Shown here: positions 26,083 to 35,158 of the stretch, piece by piece
Numbering within the stretch: the stretch's first letter is position 1
Layout: each line of letters begins with the position of its first letter
Source of the DNA: CAKSQF01 sp963628435
GTDB lineage: Bacteria; Bacillota; Clostridia; Oscillospirales; CAG-272
DNA length: 64,000 bases
NCBI GenBank assembly: GCA_963628435.1
Contig: CAVGEY010000010.1
Span: 1 to 64,000, forward strand
Direction of reading: 5' to 3'
The notes under the pieces: model-generated
What the model was told of the DNA's origin: nothing
Databases searched by the model: none
Seen by the model: the letters and a program-made list of their open reading frames with translations, nothing else
Translations under genes and position numbers: made by a program

Positions 26083-27195
26083 ATGTCTACCGCATATAGG
26101 CAGAAATTTAAATTCGAAATGAACAACGAAGAAAATAATATAATTACGCAGGTACTAAACAGATACGGAATAGATGAACAATTTCAGCCATTCGGAAACG
26201 GTCACATAAATGACACATATATAGTCGGCGATTATGTGGTTCAGCGATTAAACACAAATGTTTTTCCTAATTATAAAGAACTTATGAGAAACGTTGAACT
26301 GGTAACAACTTATCTTAAGAAAAAAATCCAAAGTGCCGGAGGTGATCCGGAACGGGAAACGCTGACCATTATTCATACGATTGACGGTTATTCCTATGTT
26401 GAAACCACCGAAGGTGTTTTCAGAGTTTATAAGCTGATACAAGGAGCTAAAAGCTATGACTCTGTATCGCCGAGCCGTTTCTATGAGGCAGGATATGGCT
26501 TTGGAAAATTCCAGTCCTTGCTTTCCGATTTTCCGGCAAACGAACTATTTGAAGTTATTCCCGATTTTCACAATACAAGGTCAAGATTTAATCAGTTTTT
26601 GAGTTCATTAAAAGAAGACGCAGCAGGTAGAAAGAAATTTGTTTCGGAAGAAGTCGACTTTATTCTGTCCAGAGAAAATTATGTCGATGTAATAAACTCA
26701 AATATCAAAGAAAATAAAATTCCACTGCGTGTTACACATAATGACACAAAACTCAATAATGTTATGCTTGATGATATAAGCGGCAAGGCCGTATGTGTTA
26801 TTGATCTTGATACAGTTATGCCCGGTTCTCTTCTTTATGATTACGGTGATGCAATCAGATATGGTGCCTCAACCGCCGCCGAAGATGAAACCGATTTGTC
26901 CAAAGTTAATTTTGACCTCGCTTTATTCAAGTCATTTACAGAAGGATTTATTCAAGGTCTTAACGGTCTGTATACAGATAACGAAATTAAGCTTTTTCCT
27001 TTTTCTGCAAAACTTCTTACTTTCGAATGCGGCATGCGTTTTTTGACAGATTATCTTAACGGTGACAAGTATTTCAAGATAAGCCGTCCGGAGCACAATT
27101 TAGATCGGGCACGTACACAATTCAAGCTGGTTTCTGAGATGGAAAAAGCGGAAGATAAAATGAATCTGATTGTGCAAGACATTCTGAAACAGTAA
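26083..27195 (+). CDS. phosphotransferase of the choline/aminoglycoside kinase fold, N-acetylhexosamine 1-kinase-like
   Basis: A 370-residue kinase. Motifs FGNGHINDTY (nucleotide loop) and VVQRLNTNVFPNYKELMRN near the N terminus match NahK-type N-acetylhexosamine 1-kinases, which phosphorylate GlcNAc/GalNAc at C1 in lacto-N-biose and mucin sugar use. The catalytic loop THNDTKLNNVMLD (about 213-225) and the metal-binding VIDLDTVMPG (about 236-245) are intact. The ATG at 26083 is preceded by AGAGAGGGG. The companion lacto-N-biose phosphorylase is not in this window, so exact substrate is uncertain. The next gene is a GH43 lipoprotein. Confidence 0.75.
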   Translation: MSTAYRQKFKFEMNNEENNIITQVLNRYGIDEQFQPFGNGHINDTYIVGDYVVQRLNTNVFPNYKELMRNVELVTTYLKKKIQSAGGDPERETLTIIHTIDGYSYVETTEGVFRVYKLIQGAKSYDSVSPSRFYEAGYGFGKFQSLLSDFPANELFEVIPDFHNTRSRFNQFLSSLKEDAAGRKKFVSEEVDFILSRENYVDVINSNIKENKIPLRVTHNDTKLNNVMLDDISGKAVCVIDLDTVMPGSLLYDYGDAIRYGASTAAEDETDLSKVNFDLALFKSFTEGFIQGLNGLYTDNEIKLFPFSAKLLTFECGMRFLTDYLNGDKYFKISRPEHNLDRARTQFKLVSEMEKAEDKMNLIVQDILKQ

Positions 27196-27226
27196 TCAAG
27201 AGTAAAAAAATATATGAGGTAATGAT

Positions 27227-28705
27227 ATGAATAGAATAATCAGGTTACTTTGTGCATTCCTTTCGGCTGCTTTGGTAATCGCATCTTTATGCTGCTGCAC
27301 AACCAAAGAAAGCCAAAACACCCAAGCTGCAAATAATTCATCCGATTCAAGTGTAGAGGTAACATTGCCCGTAATTGCCGATGGAACCAGCAAATATACG
27401 ATTATAAGTCCGGCATCTGAAAAAACCGATGCAAACAAGCTTTATGTCGGATTCAAATCGTCTATCGCCGAAAAAACAGGTGTCGATTTGGCTATAAAAA
27501 ATGATGAAACCGAAGAAGGGGAATATGAAATTCTGATCGGTAAAACAAATCGTTCGGCATCAGATGATGCTTATGCGCTGCTTTCCGAGAACCAATTCAG
27601 TTTTTCCGTATCGGGATCCAAAATCATCATTTCCGCGTATGACAGCGACTGCATGAGCTTGGCTCTTGACAAATTTATAGAACTTTTTGTTGAGAACGGA
27701 AGTTTAAGTATAAATACAGCATCATTTCCGATTACATATCAATGCAAAGACGAAATATCCACTGTCAAAATAAAAAATACAAGAAACATCCGCGGCGACG
27801 ACCCATATTTTGTCGAGCACGACGGAAGCTATTATTATTGTTGGAGTGACGGCGGTATAAATGTTGCAAAAATCAATTCTCTGGATAATATAACGAAAAA
27901 TACGCGAAATAAAGGGAAATGTGTATTTTCCGGTTCAAATGGTTACGGACAGATTTGGGCTCCCGAACTGCATTATATTGACGGTGAATGGTATATATAT
28001 GTTGCTATGACCAAAGGATCCGATAATAACGAAGACCATCGCATGTATTGTCTTAAGGGCAGTTCGCAAGATCCGACCAAACCATTTGAAGTCATCGGAC
28101 AAGTTACGGACAAAACCAATAAATGGGCAATAGACGGAACCGTGTTTACATATAACGATGAACTTTATACAGTATGGTCCGGGTGGGAAGGAAACAATAA
28201 TGTTTCACAAAAACTTTATATTGCCCATATGAGTAACCCGTGGACAATCGACAGTAAGAGAGTGCTGATTTCAGAACCGACAACATGGGATGCCTATACG
28301 CAGGGGCCGTCAGTCAACGAGGGACCATGTGCTTTAATTGTCGACGGTAAGTTGTTTATTCTTTATTCGGGTAACGGCAGTTGGACCGATGATTATTGCA
28401 TAGGCTATGTATCACTTGACGGCGACGATCCGTTAGATTCAAATTCATGGAACAAATCGAGAACTCCGATTCTCAGTAAAAACGAAAAAGCATACGGTCC
28501 GGGACACTGCTCACTGTTTAAGGCAGAGGACGGTAGTTATTGGATTGCATACCATGCCAATTTGGAGTCGGGAACAGGATGGAGCGGCAGATCAATGAGA
28601 ATTCAGCCTTTAACATTCAAAAACGGAAAACCCGCGGTTTCCAAGCCGATGCTTGAAGTTGATATTCCCAAAGCTAAGAAAGTAATTGAGGGTGAAGTGA
28701 ATTGA
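27227..28705 (+). CDS. glycoside hydrolase family 43 lipoprotein
   Basis: A 492-residue surface-bound glycosidase. The N terminus is a signal peptide ending in a run of cysteines (LCCCTTKES) with a lipobox. Residues about 45-175 form an alpha/beta domain often fused to glycosidases. The GH43 propeller follows with the three acidic residues in place: Asp 191/192 in RGDDPYF, Asp 303 in AIDGTVF and Glu 365 in NEGP. Typical substrates are arabinan, xylan or galactan side chains; which one is not determinable. RBS TGAGGTAA precedes the ATG. It is probably co-transcribed with the upstream kinase, and its stop overlaps dut. Confidence 0.87.
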   Translation: MNRIIRLLCAFLSAALVIASLCCCTTKESQNTQAANNSSDSSVEVTLPVIADGTSKYTIISPASEKTDANKLYVGFKSSIAEKTGVDLAIKNDETEEGEYEILIGKTNRSASDDAYALLSENQFSFSVSGSKIIISAYDSDCMSLALDKFIELFVENGSLSINTASFPITYQCKDEISTVKIKNTRNIRGDDPYFVEHDGSYYYCWSDGGINVAKINSLDNITKNTRNKGKCVFSGSNGYGQIWAPELHYIDGEWYIYVAMTKGSDNNEDHRMYCLKGSSQDPTKPFEVIGQVTDKTNKWAIDGTVFTYNDELYTVWSGWEGNNNVSQKLYIAHMSNPWTIDSKRVLISEPTTWDAYTQGPSVNEGPCALIVDGKLFILYSGNGSWTDDYCIGYVSLDGDDPLDSNSWNKSRTPILSKNEKAYGPGHCSLFKAEDGSYWIAYHANLESGTGWSGRSMRIQPLTFKNGKPAVSKPMLEVDIPKAKKVIEGEVN

Positions 28706-29148
28706 AACTTGGCGTAAAAATCAAAAAGCTGAATAATAATGCCAAAATTCCGGCATACGGCTCTCATTCATCAGCCGGCGCAGACTTGTATGCTTTTATT
28801 GACAATGAAAACGGCATAACTATCGATGCAGGTCAAACGGAATTTATACATACGGGTATATCAATTGAATTTCCCGACGGATATGTTGCACTTATCTACG
28901 CCAGGAGCGGACTTGCTTGCAAGCAGGGACTTGCACCTGCAAATAAAGTCGGAGTAATTGACAGTGATTACAGAGGAGAAATTATTGTAGCGCTTCATAA
29001 TCACTCATCAATACCGCATAAAATACAAAACGGTGACAGGATTGCCCAGATGGTATTTACGCCATTTTATACGGCCGAATTCGCCATGGCAGACGAATTA
29101 AGCAATACCGAACGCGGTGCTGGAGGATTCGGTTCCACAGGAATTTAA
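28702..29148 (+). CDS. dut: deoxyuridine triphosphate nucleotidohydrolase (dUTPase)
   Basis: Hydrolyses dUTP to dUMP, keeping uracil out of DNA. The 148-residue protein has the conserved motifs: SSAGADLYA, ARSGLACKQGL, NKVGVIDSDYRGEI, GDRIAQMVF and the C-terminal RGAGGFGSTG. The probable start is TTG 28702, overlapping the stop of the GH43 gene (TTGA), with GAGGGTGAAG upstream. Coupling a dUTPase to a glycosidase is accidental rather than functional. Confidence 0.94.
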   Translation: MKLGVKIKKLNNNAKIPAYGSHSSAGADLYAFIDNENGITIDAGQTEFIHTGISIEFPDGYVALIYARSGLACKQGLAPANKVGVIDSDYRGEIIVALHNHSSIPHKIQNGDRIAQMVFTPFYTAEFAMADELSNTERGAGGFGSTGI

Positions 29149-29166
29149 TATAGGAGATAAAATTAA

Positions 29167-30387
29167 ATGACAGCTACCGAGAGATTACTGAAATATGTAA
29201 GGATTAACACACAAAGCAATGAAAACAGTGACGAAACGCCATCAGATAAAAATGTATTCAAACTTGCCGAAATTCTCGCCGATGAGCTTCGTGAATTAGG
29301 CGTAAGTAATGTTAATATTGATTATTCAAGCGGATGTCTGTATGCTTTGATTCCTCCGACACCGGGTTATGAAAACAGAAAAAAAGTCGGTTTTATTGCT
29401 CACATGGATACGTCACCCGATTATTCCGGAGAAAATGTTAACCCTCAGGTACATGAAAATTATGACGGAAATGATATTAAACTCGGAAACAGCGGCAAAA
29501 TATTGAAAGTTTCCGATTTTCCTCACTTATCTAAACTTAAAGGAAGAACACTTATAACCACAGATGGAAATTCGCTTCTCGGTGCTGATGATAAAGCCGG
29601 GATTTCGGCCATTATGACAATGGCGGAATATATAATAAACGAAAAAATACCGCACGGACAGATCTCGATTGCATTTACTCCGGATGAAGAGGTCGGACGT
29701 GGCACGGACAATTTCGATATTGTAAAATTTAATGCGGAGTATGCGTATACTGTTGACGGTGATGATGAAGGCGAAATAGTATATGAAAATTTTAACGCCG
29801 CATCAGCTGTTGTTAAAGTAAACGGATTTAATGTTCACCCCGGTTCAGCCAAAAATACAATGATAAATGCAGCCCTTGTTCTAATGGAACTTAATTCAAT
29901 GTTGCCTGCTGCCGATATTCCGTCAAAGACAGATAATTATGAGGGATTCTATCATTTGACATCAATGTCAGGTGATGTTGAATCTGCTCAGGCATCATAT
30001 ATTATCAGGGATCATTCAAAGGAATTGTTTAACGCACGTAAATATTTAATAACACATGCGGTTGATGTACTTAATGAAAAATACGGAAAAAATACCGTCA
30101 ATATACAGATTAAAGATTCCTACTACAACATGTGTGACATTATCAAAGAATATCCCGACGTAGTCGAAATCGCCAAAGACGCAATTAAAAATATTGGTAT
30201 TGACCCTATTTCAACACCAATAAGAGGTGGAACCGACGGTGCAAGGCTTACATTTATGGGACTTCCTTGCCCGAATCTGGGAACCGGAGGTCATGCTTTT
30301 CACGGTCCTTATGAGCATATAACATCAGAAGGACTTGATTTGGCTGCGAAAATTGTGATTGAGATAGTACGCCGTTGGGCTGATTAA
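29167..30387 (+). CDS. pepT: peptidase T (tripeptide aminopeptidase)
   Basis: Cytoplasmic zinc aminopeptidase of family M20B that removes N-terminal residues from tripeptides. The 406 residues carry metal-binding motifs FIAHMDTSPD, GADDKAGISA and FTPDEEVGRGTDNFD, in the usual order; GTDGARLTFMG and the final FHGPYEHI complete the site. RBS TAGGAGAT precedes the ATG. It is followed 9 nt later by another metallopeptidase. Confidence 0.94.
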   Translation: MTATERLLKYVRINTQSNENSDETPSDKNVFKLAEILADELRELGVSNVNIDYSSGCLYALIPPTPGYENRKKVGFIAHMDTSPDYSGENVNPQVHENYDGNDIKLGNSGKILKVSDFPHLSKLKGRTLITTDGNSLLGADDKAGISAIMTMAEYIINEKIPHGQISIAFTPDEEVGRGTDNFDIVKFNAEYAYTVDGDDEGEIVYENFNAASAVVKVNGFNVHPGSAKNTMINAALVLMELNSMLPAADIPSKTDNYEGFYHLTSMSGDVESAQASYIIRDHSKELFNARKYLITHAVDVLNEKYGKNTVNIQIKDSYYNMCDIIKEYPDVVEIAKDAIKNIGIDPISTPIRGGTDGARLTFMGLPCPNLGTGGHAFHGPYEHITSEGLDLAAKIVIEIVRRWAD

Positions 30388-30396
30388 GGAGATTTT

Positions 30397-31434
30397 ATGA
30401 ATAATCAATATGTTGATTTTGCGGTTGAAAAATTGAGGGAACTGATTTCAATCGACAGTCCGACAGGTTACACCTCTAAAGCATCCGATTATGTTATAAG
30501 AGAATTTGAAAATCTGGGTTTTAATTCAAAGAAAACAAATAAAGGCGGTATTCTTGTTGATTTGGGTGGAGAGGACACCGATAATGCTCTTCTTATAGAA
30601 GCACATATAGACACACTCGGTGCGGTCATTGCAGAGATCAAAGGAAACGGCAGGCTTCGTGTTTCACCTCTCGGCGGAATGAATGCAAATAATGCCGAAG
30701 CGGAAAATGTAAGAATCTACACCAGATGCAATCAAGTATATGAGGGAACTTTTCAACTGATCAATGCTTCTATCCATGTTAATGGTGAGTACAATTCAAC
30801 ATCTCGTACATTTGAAACATCAGAAGTCGTTCTTGATGAAGATGTAAATTCAGCCGAAGATGTAAAGAAACTCGGTATAAACATAGGCGATATTGTATGC
30901 TTTGAGCCCAGATTCAAAGTAACGGAAAACGGATATATTAAAAGCAGATTCCTTGATGACAAATTATCTGTGGCAATTATTTTAGGTTTGGCGAAAAATA
31001 TCAAAGAAGAAAACCTTAAACTCAGTCGTAAAGTATACATTCATTTGACTGTATATGAAGAAGTCGGTCATGGAGGTTCGGCTTCAGTTCCGCTCGGTGT
31101 AACCGAAGCACTTTCCGTTGACATGGGCTGTGTAGGCAATGGACTTAACTGCTCTGAAAAACAGGTTTCTATTTGCGTAAAAGACAGCGGAGGCCCTTAT
31201 GATTACGGTATGATTACACGATTGATTGATGCGGCAAAGAAAACATCATCGAATTATGCACTTGATGTCTATCCGCATTATGGATCAGATGTTGAAGCAA
31301 CCCTTAGAGGAGGGTATGATATACGTCACGCTTTAATCGGGGCAGGTGTTTATGCGTCACACGGATATGAAAGAAGTCATATAGAAGGCGTAAAAAACAC
31401 TCTTAATACTTTACTCGGTTTTATCATTGAATAA
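30397..31434 (+). CDS. M42 family metallopeptidase (glutamyl aminopeptidase-like)
   Basis: Cytoplasmic dinuclear-metal aminopeptidase of the PepA/FrvX/tetrahedral group, 345 residues. Motifs are EAHIDTLGAVI (first metal ligands), RFLDDKLSVAI, YEEVGHGGS (catalytic Glu) and LSVDMGC, and a late ASHGYERSHIEG. RBS AAGGAG is 7 nt before the ATG. Its neighbour pepT suggests a peptide-degradation unit. A terminator follows. Confidence 0.9.
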   Translation: MNNQYVDFAVEKLRELISIDSPTGYTSKASDYVIREFENLGFNSKKTNKGGILVDLGGEDTDNALLIEAHIDTLGAVIAEIKGNGRLRVSPLGGMNANNAEAENVRIYTRCNQVYEGTFQLINASIHVNGEYNSTSRTFETSEVVLDEDVNSAEDVKKLGINIGDIVCFEPRFKVTENGYIKSRFLDDKLSVAIILGLAKNIKEENLKLSRKVYIHLTVYEEVGHGGSASVPLGVTEALSVDMGCVGNGLNCSEKQVSICVKDSGGPYDYGMITRLIDAAKKTSSNYALDVYPHYGSDVEATLRGGYDIRHALIGAGVYASHGYERSHIEGVKNTLNTLLGFIIE

Positions 31435-31447
31435 AAAAATATGTATA

Positions 31448-31483
31448 GCAAAAGACCGAAATCACTCGATTTCGGTCTTTTGC
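31448..31483. terminator. bidirectional terminator overlapping the 3' end of queH
   Basis: A perfect 16-bp stem (31448-31463 with 31468-31483, 4-nt loop). The right arm lies in the last codons of queH on the other strand, so the same bases encode protein and terminate the opposite transcript. Confidence 0.85.
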
Positions 31484-32091
31484 TCGTTTTCGGATTTTAT
31501 CTTTTCGTTTAACGAAAATTCGCATCCGCAGTAGTTTTGCCTATATAAATCATATTCTCTTGAAAGTTCGATTGACCTTTTGTATCCCTCACGTTTTTTA
31601 AAATCAGAATATAGCCATCTTATTTTATATTTTTCGGCTAACTCCTCACCGATTTGATTAAGCAGCTGGGCATTTTTATGAGGGCTGACCGTGAGTGTTG
31701 TACCGAAAAAATCAAATTTCTCGTTTGATGCTTTCTTTGCGGTTGACTCCAATCTGAGTCGAAAACATAAATCACATCTTTTTCCTCCTTCGGGTTCTTT
31801 TTCATATCCTTTGATCGCGTCGGTAAAAATCCTATGATTATATTCACTATCGGTAATTATACCGTAATTTGTTATTTTCAAAAATTGTTGCTGTGTTTCA
31901 AGCCGATGAATATATTCGCTCTCCGGATAGATATTCGGATTGTAATAATAAATCCATATATCAAAATATTTTGTTAGATATTCGGTTACATAGCTGCTGC
32001 ACGGTCCACAACAACTATGCAGAAGTAATTTCGGACGATATGTTAGCGAATTCAGCAATGAATCCAATTTTATCTGATAATTCTGATTCAT
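31462..32091 (-). CDS. queH: epoxyqueuosine reductase QueH
   Basis: Last step of queuosine synthesis for tRNA wobble modification: reduction of epoxyqueuosine, an alternative to QueG. The protein of about 209 residues has the QueH cysteine set: HSCCGPCSS (about residues 25-33), CDLCFRLR and NYCGCEF, which bind a [4Fe-4S] cluster and form an adjacent mononuclear site. I start at ATG 32091, which has GGGGA 6 nt upstream; an ATG at 32103 has none. The queuosine precursor genes are not in this window. Confidence 0.88.
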   Translation of the reverse strand: MNQNYQIKLDSLLNSLTYRPKLLLHSCCGPCSSYVTEYLTKYFDIWIYYYNPNIYPESEYIHRLETQQQFLKITNYGIITDSEYNHRIFTDAIKGYEKEPEGGKRCDLCFRLRLESTAKKASNEKFDFFGTTLTVSPHKNAQLLNQIGEELAEKYKIRWLYSDFKKREGYKRSIELSREYDLYRQNYCGCEFSLNEKIKSENEQKTEIE

Positions 32092-32135
32092 GATTTTCCC
32101 CATTCGGTTATATTAAATTACTTTTTACGGGTATT

Positions 32136-32164
32136 ATTGTAACATAAAAAAATTATTTTATCAA
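32136..32164 (-). promoter_or_regulatory. promoter of queH
   Basis: On the minus strand TTGATA (32164-32159) and TACAAT (32141-32136) are spaced by 17 bases, about 45 nt before the start. Confidence 0.6.
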
Positions 32165-32265
32165 TCATCTGCAAGACATAAAATTTTATTTTATATAACT
32201 TGCCGATTTACCGAGAAATAAATTTTCATTTTCGGTATTTAAGTTAAAAAGTTTTGATGTATTAG

Positions 32266-32294
32266 TTGACAAAAACCGTTAAATGTTATATTAT
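32266..32294 (+). promoter_or_regulatory. promoter of the nusB operon
   Basis: TTGACA (32266-32271) and TATTAT (32289-32294) are spaced by 17 bases, 38 nt before nusB. This is the only strong promoter I see before the run of plus-strand genes to about 46630. Confidence 0.7.
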
Positions 32295-32331
32295 ATATGG
32301 TAAATAATGAATAAAAATACAGGAGACTCAA

Positions 32332-32739
32332 ATGACCAGACGAGAAGAAAGGGAAGCTTTATTTGCCCTTTTGTACGAAATGTCTTTTTACGATAAAGAG
32401 CAATCGGAAGATGTGTTGAAAACCGAAATAATTGAACGTGATTTTGACGGAGAGTACATAATAAATAATTATCATGGTATTATCAAAAACTTAGATGAAC
32501 TTGATGATTTGATTCGTGAGAAATCAAACGGCTGGAAGCTATCAAGACTGTCTAAAGTTACTCTTTCTATACTCAGACTTTCGGTTTATGAAATGTTGTT
32601 TACCGACCTTCATTATACAATAGCGATAAATGAGGCCGTTGAACTTGCAAAAAAATATGATTATGAAAAATCGCCTTCGTTTATAAACGGTATTCTGAAT
32701 AATATTGCCGAGGAAAAAGGAATAAAAGAAGGTAAATAA
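32332..32739 (+). CDS. nusB: transcription antitermination protein NusB
   Basis: RNA-binding protein for rRNA antitermination complexes, 135 residues, all helical. The opening TRREEREALFALLYEM and the C-terminal LRLSVYEMLF, INEAVELAKKYD and FINGILNNIA are typical. It is the first gene of a long operon, preceded by AGGAGA and a promoter, and overlaps the next start by one base. Confidence 0.93.
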   Translation: MTRREEREALFALLYEMSFYDKEQSEDVLKTEIIERDFDGEYIINNYHGIIKNLDELDDLIREKSNGWKLSRLSKVTLSILRLSVYEMLFTDLHYTIAINEAVELAKKYDYEKSPSFINGILNNIAEEKGIKEGK

Positions 32740-33659
32740 TGAGCAATCTTTTTTTGGGAATTGATACAAGCAACTATACAACATCGGTTGCACTTCTCCA
32801 AAACGGTATAATAATTGCCAATGAGAAGCTTCCCGTAAATGTAAAGGAAGGACAGCGCGGCGTAAGACAATCGGATGCTGTGTTTTCTCATGTGAAGAAT
32901 ATTCCCTTGATTTTTGAAAAAATAGGAAATATTTCAATTGATGCTGTCGGTGTTTCGACGCGTCCTCGCGATATTGAAGGTTCATATATGCCATGCTTCT
33001 TAGTTGGATATTCGATTGCCAAAGCCATATCAGAAACAAGCGGTAAACCTTTGTTTGAATTTTCTCATCAGCAAGGGCATATTATGGCGGCATTATACTC
33101 GGCGAAAAGAGAAGATTTATGGAATGATAAATTCGTTGCCTTTCATGTTTCCGGCGGCACGACAGAACTTTTATATGTGGAGAACGGAAAAATTACCAAA
33201 ATCGGCGGTACTCTCGACCTAAATGCAGGTCAATTAATAGACCGAATCGGTGTAAAAATCGGATTGAATTTTCCGTGTGGCCCCAAGCTTGAAAAAATAG
33301 CCGCGCCTCTTAAAGATGTTGATTGCACTTCTCATGTTAGAAATCTTGAATGCAATTTATCCGGGATTGAAAACAAGGCGACAATGATGATTGAAAATTC
33401 CGTAGATAACTCTGTTGTTGCGGCGTACATTATTAAAAGCGTTTTGCAAACCGTAAAGAAATTAACTCATAATGCGTTAAAAATTTACGGAAAAATTCCG
33501 GTACTTTACGCCGGTGGAGTGATGAGCAATAAACTCATACAAGAAAGCCTTTCCGAATATGAAAATGCTGTTTTTTCCGAACCGCAATTTTCTTGTGATA
33601 ATGCTGCAGGAATTGCTGTTTTGTGTCAAAACAGCTTTTATAACAAAGCTGCTTTATGA
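32739..33659 (+). CDS. TsaD/Kae1-like peptidase M22 paralogue
   Basis: A 306-residue protein of the ASKHA superfamily related to TsaD (tRNA threonylcarbamoyladenosine transferase). It has GIDTSNYTTSVAL at the N terminus, the metal-binding HQQGH (about residues 110-114) and FHVSGGTTELL. It differs from true TsaD in much of the body and in length, and occupies the slot between nusB and xseA where clostridia carry a second M22 protein. The canonical tsaD is not in this window. The function of this paralogue is not established; whether it modifies tRNA is unknown. Confidence 0.75.
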   Translation: MSNLFLGIDTSNYTTSVALLQNGIIIANEKLPVNVKEGQRGVRQSDAVFSHVKNIPLIFEKIGNISIDAVGVSTRPRDIEGSYMPCFLVGYSIAKAISETSGKPLFEFSHQQGHIMAALYSAKREDLWNDKFVAFHVSGGTTELLYVENGKITKIGGTLDLNAGQLIDRIGVKIGLNFPCGPKLEKIAAPLKDVDCTSHVRNLECNLSGIENKATMMIENSVDNSVVAAYIIKSVLQTVKKLTHNALKIYGKIPVLYAGGVMSNKLIQESLSEYENAVFSEPQFSCDNAAGIAVLCQNSFYNKAAL

Positions 33660-33672
33660 AAGGAAATCATAC

Positions 33673-34893
33673 ATGCCGATAGAAAAAACCGTTCTCACGG
33701 TTTCTCAGATTAATGAGTATATTAAAGGTAAAATTGAAAATGATAAATTGTTAACAAACATATATGTGAAGGGTGAAATATCAAATTTCACTCGCCATAA
33801 ATCCGGACATTTGTATTTTACACTTAAAGATGAAAAATCCAACATTAAAGCCGTAATGTTCAGAAATGATGCCTCTAAACTCAAATTTATTCTGGAAAAT
33901 GGCATGAAAGTAATCGCTCATGGAAAAATATCGGTTTTTGTTCGTGACGGAAACTGTCAGTTATATGTAAACTCAATAGATCCCGATGGAATCGGGGCGT
34001 TAACAATAGCGTTCGAACAGCTTAAAACCAAACTGAAAAATGAAGGACTTTTTGATTCATCAAAAAAGAAATCCATACCGAAAATTCCGACGAAAATCGG
34101 TATTATTACCTCGCCGACCGGGGCAGCTGTAAAAGACATAATAAACGTAGCAGGACGGCGTTTTCCGTATGCGACATTGATTATATTTCCGTCATTGGTC
34201 CAGGGAAATGACGCACCGGCTCAATTAATTGCAGGTATTAAATATTTTAATAAAGCTAAAACCGTTGATGTTATAATTATCGGTAGAGGCGGAGGATCAA
34301 TAGAAGATTTGTGGGCATTTAATGATGAAAATCTGGCACGTACAATTTATGCATCCGAAATTCCGGTTATTTCATCGGTCGGACATGAAATCGATTTCAC
34401 TATTTGTGATTTCGTTGCCGATTTAAGAGCACCGACTCCTTCCGCAGCAGCCGAATTGGCAGTTCCCGAAACGGTCGAACTTGAAAGAAAAATCAATAAT
34501 ATTATTTCACATATGCAGCTTGTAATAATGAAAATGATATCCGAAAAGAAGCAGCGTGTTCGGCATTGCACGGAATCAAGAATAATGACAAATCCCGAAT
34601 CAATGCTTGACCAAAGAAAACTGCTGACTGTATCATATACAAACGACATTACAAATTCAATGAAATATATATGTGAAAGAAGCAGAACCGTTCTTGAAAA
34701 AAATGCTGCAAAACTTGATGCTTTAAGTCCGCTGGCCGTATTTTCACGCGGATATTCGGCGGTTTTTTCAAGCGGAGGAAAATTGATAAAAAATACAAAA
34801 GATGTTGAAATCGGTGAATTAGTATCGGTGCAATTATCCGACGGAAAATTACTTGGAGAAATAAAAGGAAAGGAGTCACAAAAAAATGTGTGA
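33673..34893 (+). CDS. xseA: exodeoxyribonuclease VII large subunit
   Basis: Large subunit of the single-strand-specific exonuclease VII. The 406 residues carry an N-terminal OB fold (about 1-100; GHLYFTLKDEKSNIKAVMF) and the conserved core with GIITSPTGAAVKDI, IIGRGGGSIEDLWAFNDE and SSVGHEIDFTICDFVADLRAPTPSAAAEL, followed by a coiled-coil region. I start at ATG 33673 with AAAGGAAA upstream; a longer frame reaches into the previous gene without support. It overlaps xseB by 8 nt. Confidence 0.94.
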   Translation: MPIEKTVLTVSQINEYIKGKIENDKLLTNIYVKGEISNFTRHKSGHLYFTLKDEKSNIKAVMFRNDASKLKFILENGMKVIAHGKISVFVRDGNCQLYVNSIDPDGIGALTIAFEQLKTKLKNEGLFDSSKKKSIPKIPTKIGIITSPTGAAVKDIINVAGRRFPYATLIIFPSLVQGNDAPAQLIAGIKYFNKAKTVDVIIIGRGGGSIEDLWAFNDENLARTIYASEIPVISSVGHEIDFTICDFVADLRAPTPSAAAELAVPETVELERKINNIISHMQLVIMKMISEKKQRVRHCTESRIMTNPESMLDQRKLLTVSYTNDITNSMKYICERSRTVLEKNAAKLDALSPLAVFSRGYSAVFSSGGKLIKNTKDVEIGELVSVQLSDGKLLGEIKGKESQKNV

Positions 34894-35143
34894 CAAGCAA
34901 AATAGTGACAATATTTTATTCGAGGATGCCATTGCCAGACTTGAACAAATTGTAAGAATGCTTGACGGCGGTAATGTACCACTTGACAAATCTCTTGAAC
35001 TGTACGAAGAAGGAGTAAAACTTGTTAAAATATGCAATTGCAGACTTGAAAATGCAGAGCAAAAGATAAAAGTACTTGTTGAAAAAAACGGCGAATACCG
35101 CGAAGAAGATTTTAATAGAGAATCAAAAGTAGAAAGTAATTGA
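34886..35143 (+). CDS. xseB: exodeoxyribonuclease VII small subunit
   Basis: An 85-residue helical partner of XseA. The pattern FEDAIARLEQIVRMLDGGNVPLDKSLELYEEG is diagnostic (here LFEDAIARLE). The ATG lies inside the xseA end, preceded by GGAAAGGAG, so translation is coupled. The tail is charged. Confidence 0.92.
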   Translation: MCDKQNSDNILFEDAIARLEQIVRMLDGGNVPLDKSLELYEEGVKLVKICNCRLENAEQKIKVLVEKNGEYREEDFNRESKVESN

Positions 35144-35158
35144 TTGGAGTATGTAAGT

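Noticed and set aside
27227..28705. Pseudogene status for the GH43 lipoprotein because of its triple cysteine signal peptide
   Set aside because: The lipobox is functional with any one of these cysteines and all catalytic acids are present.
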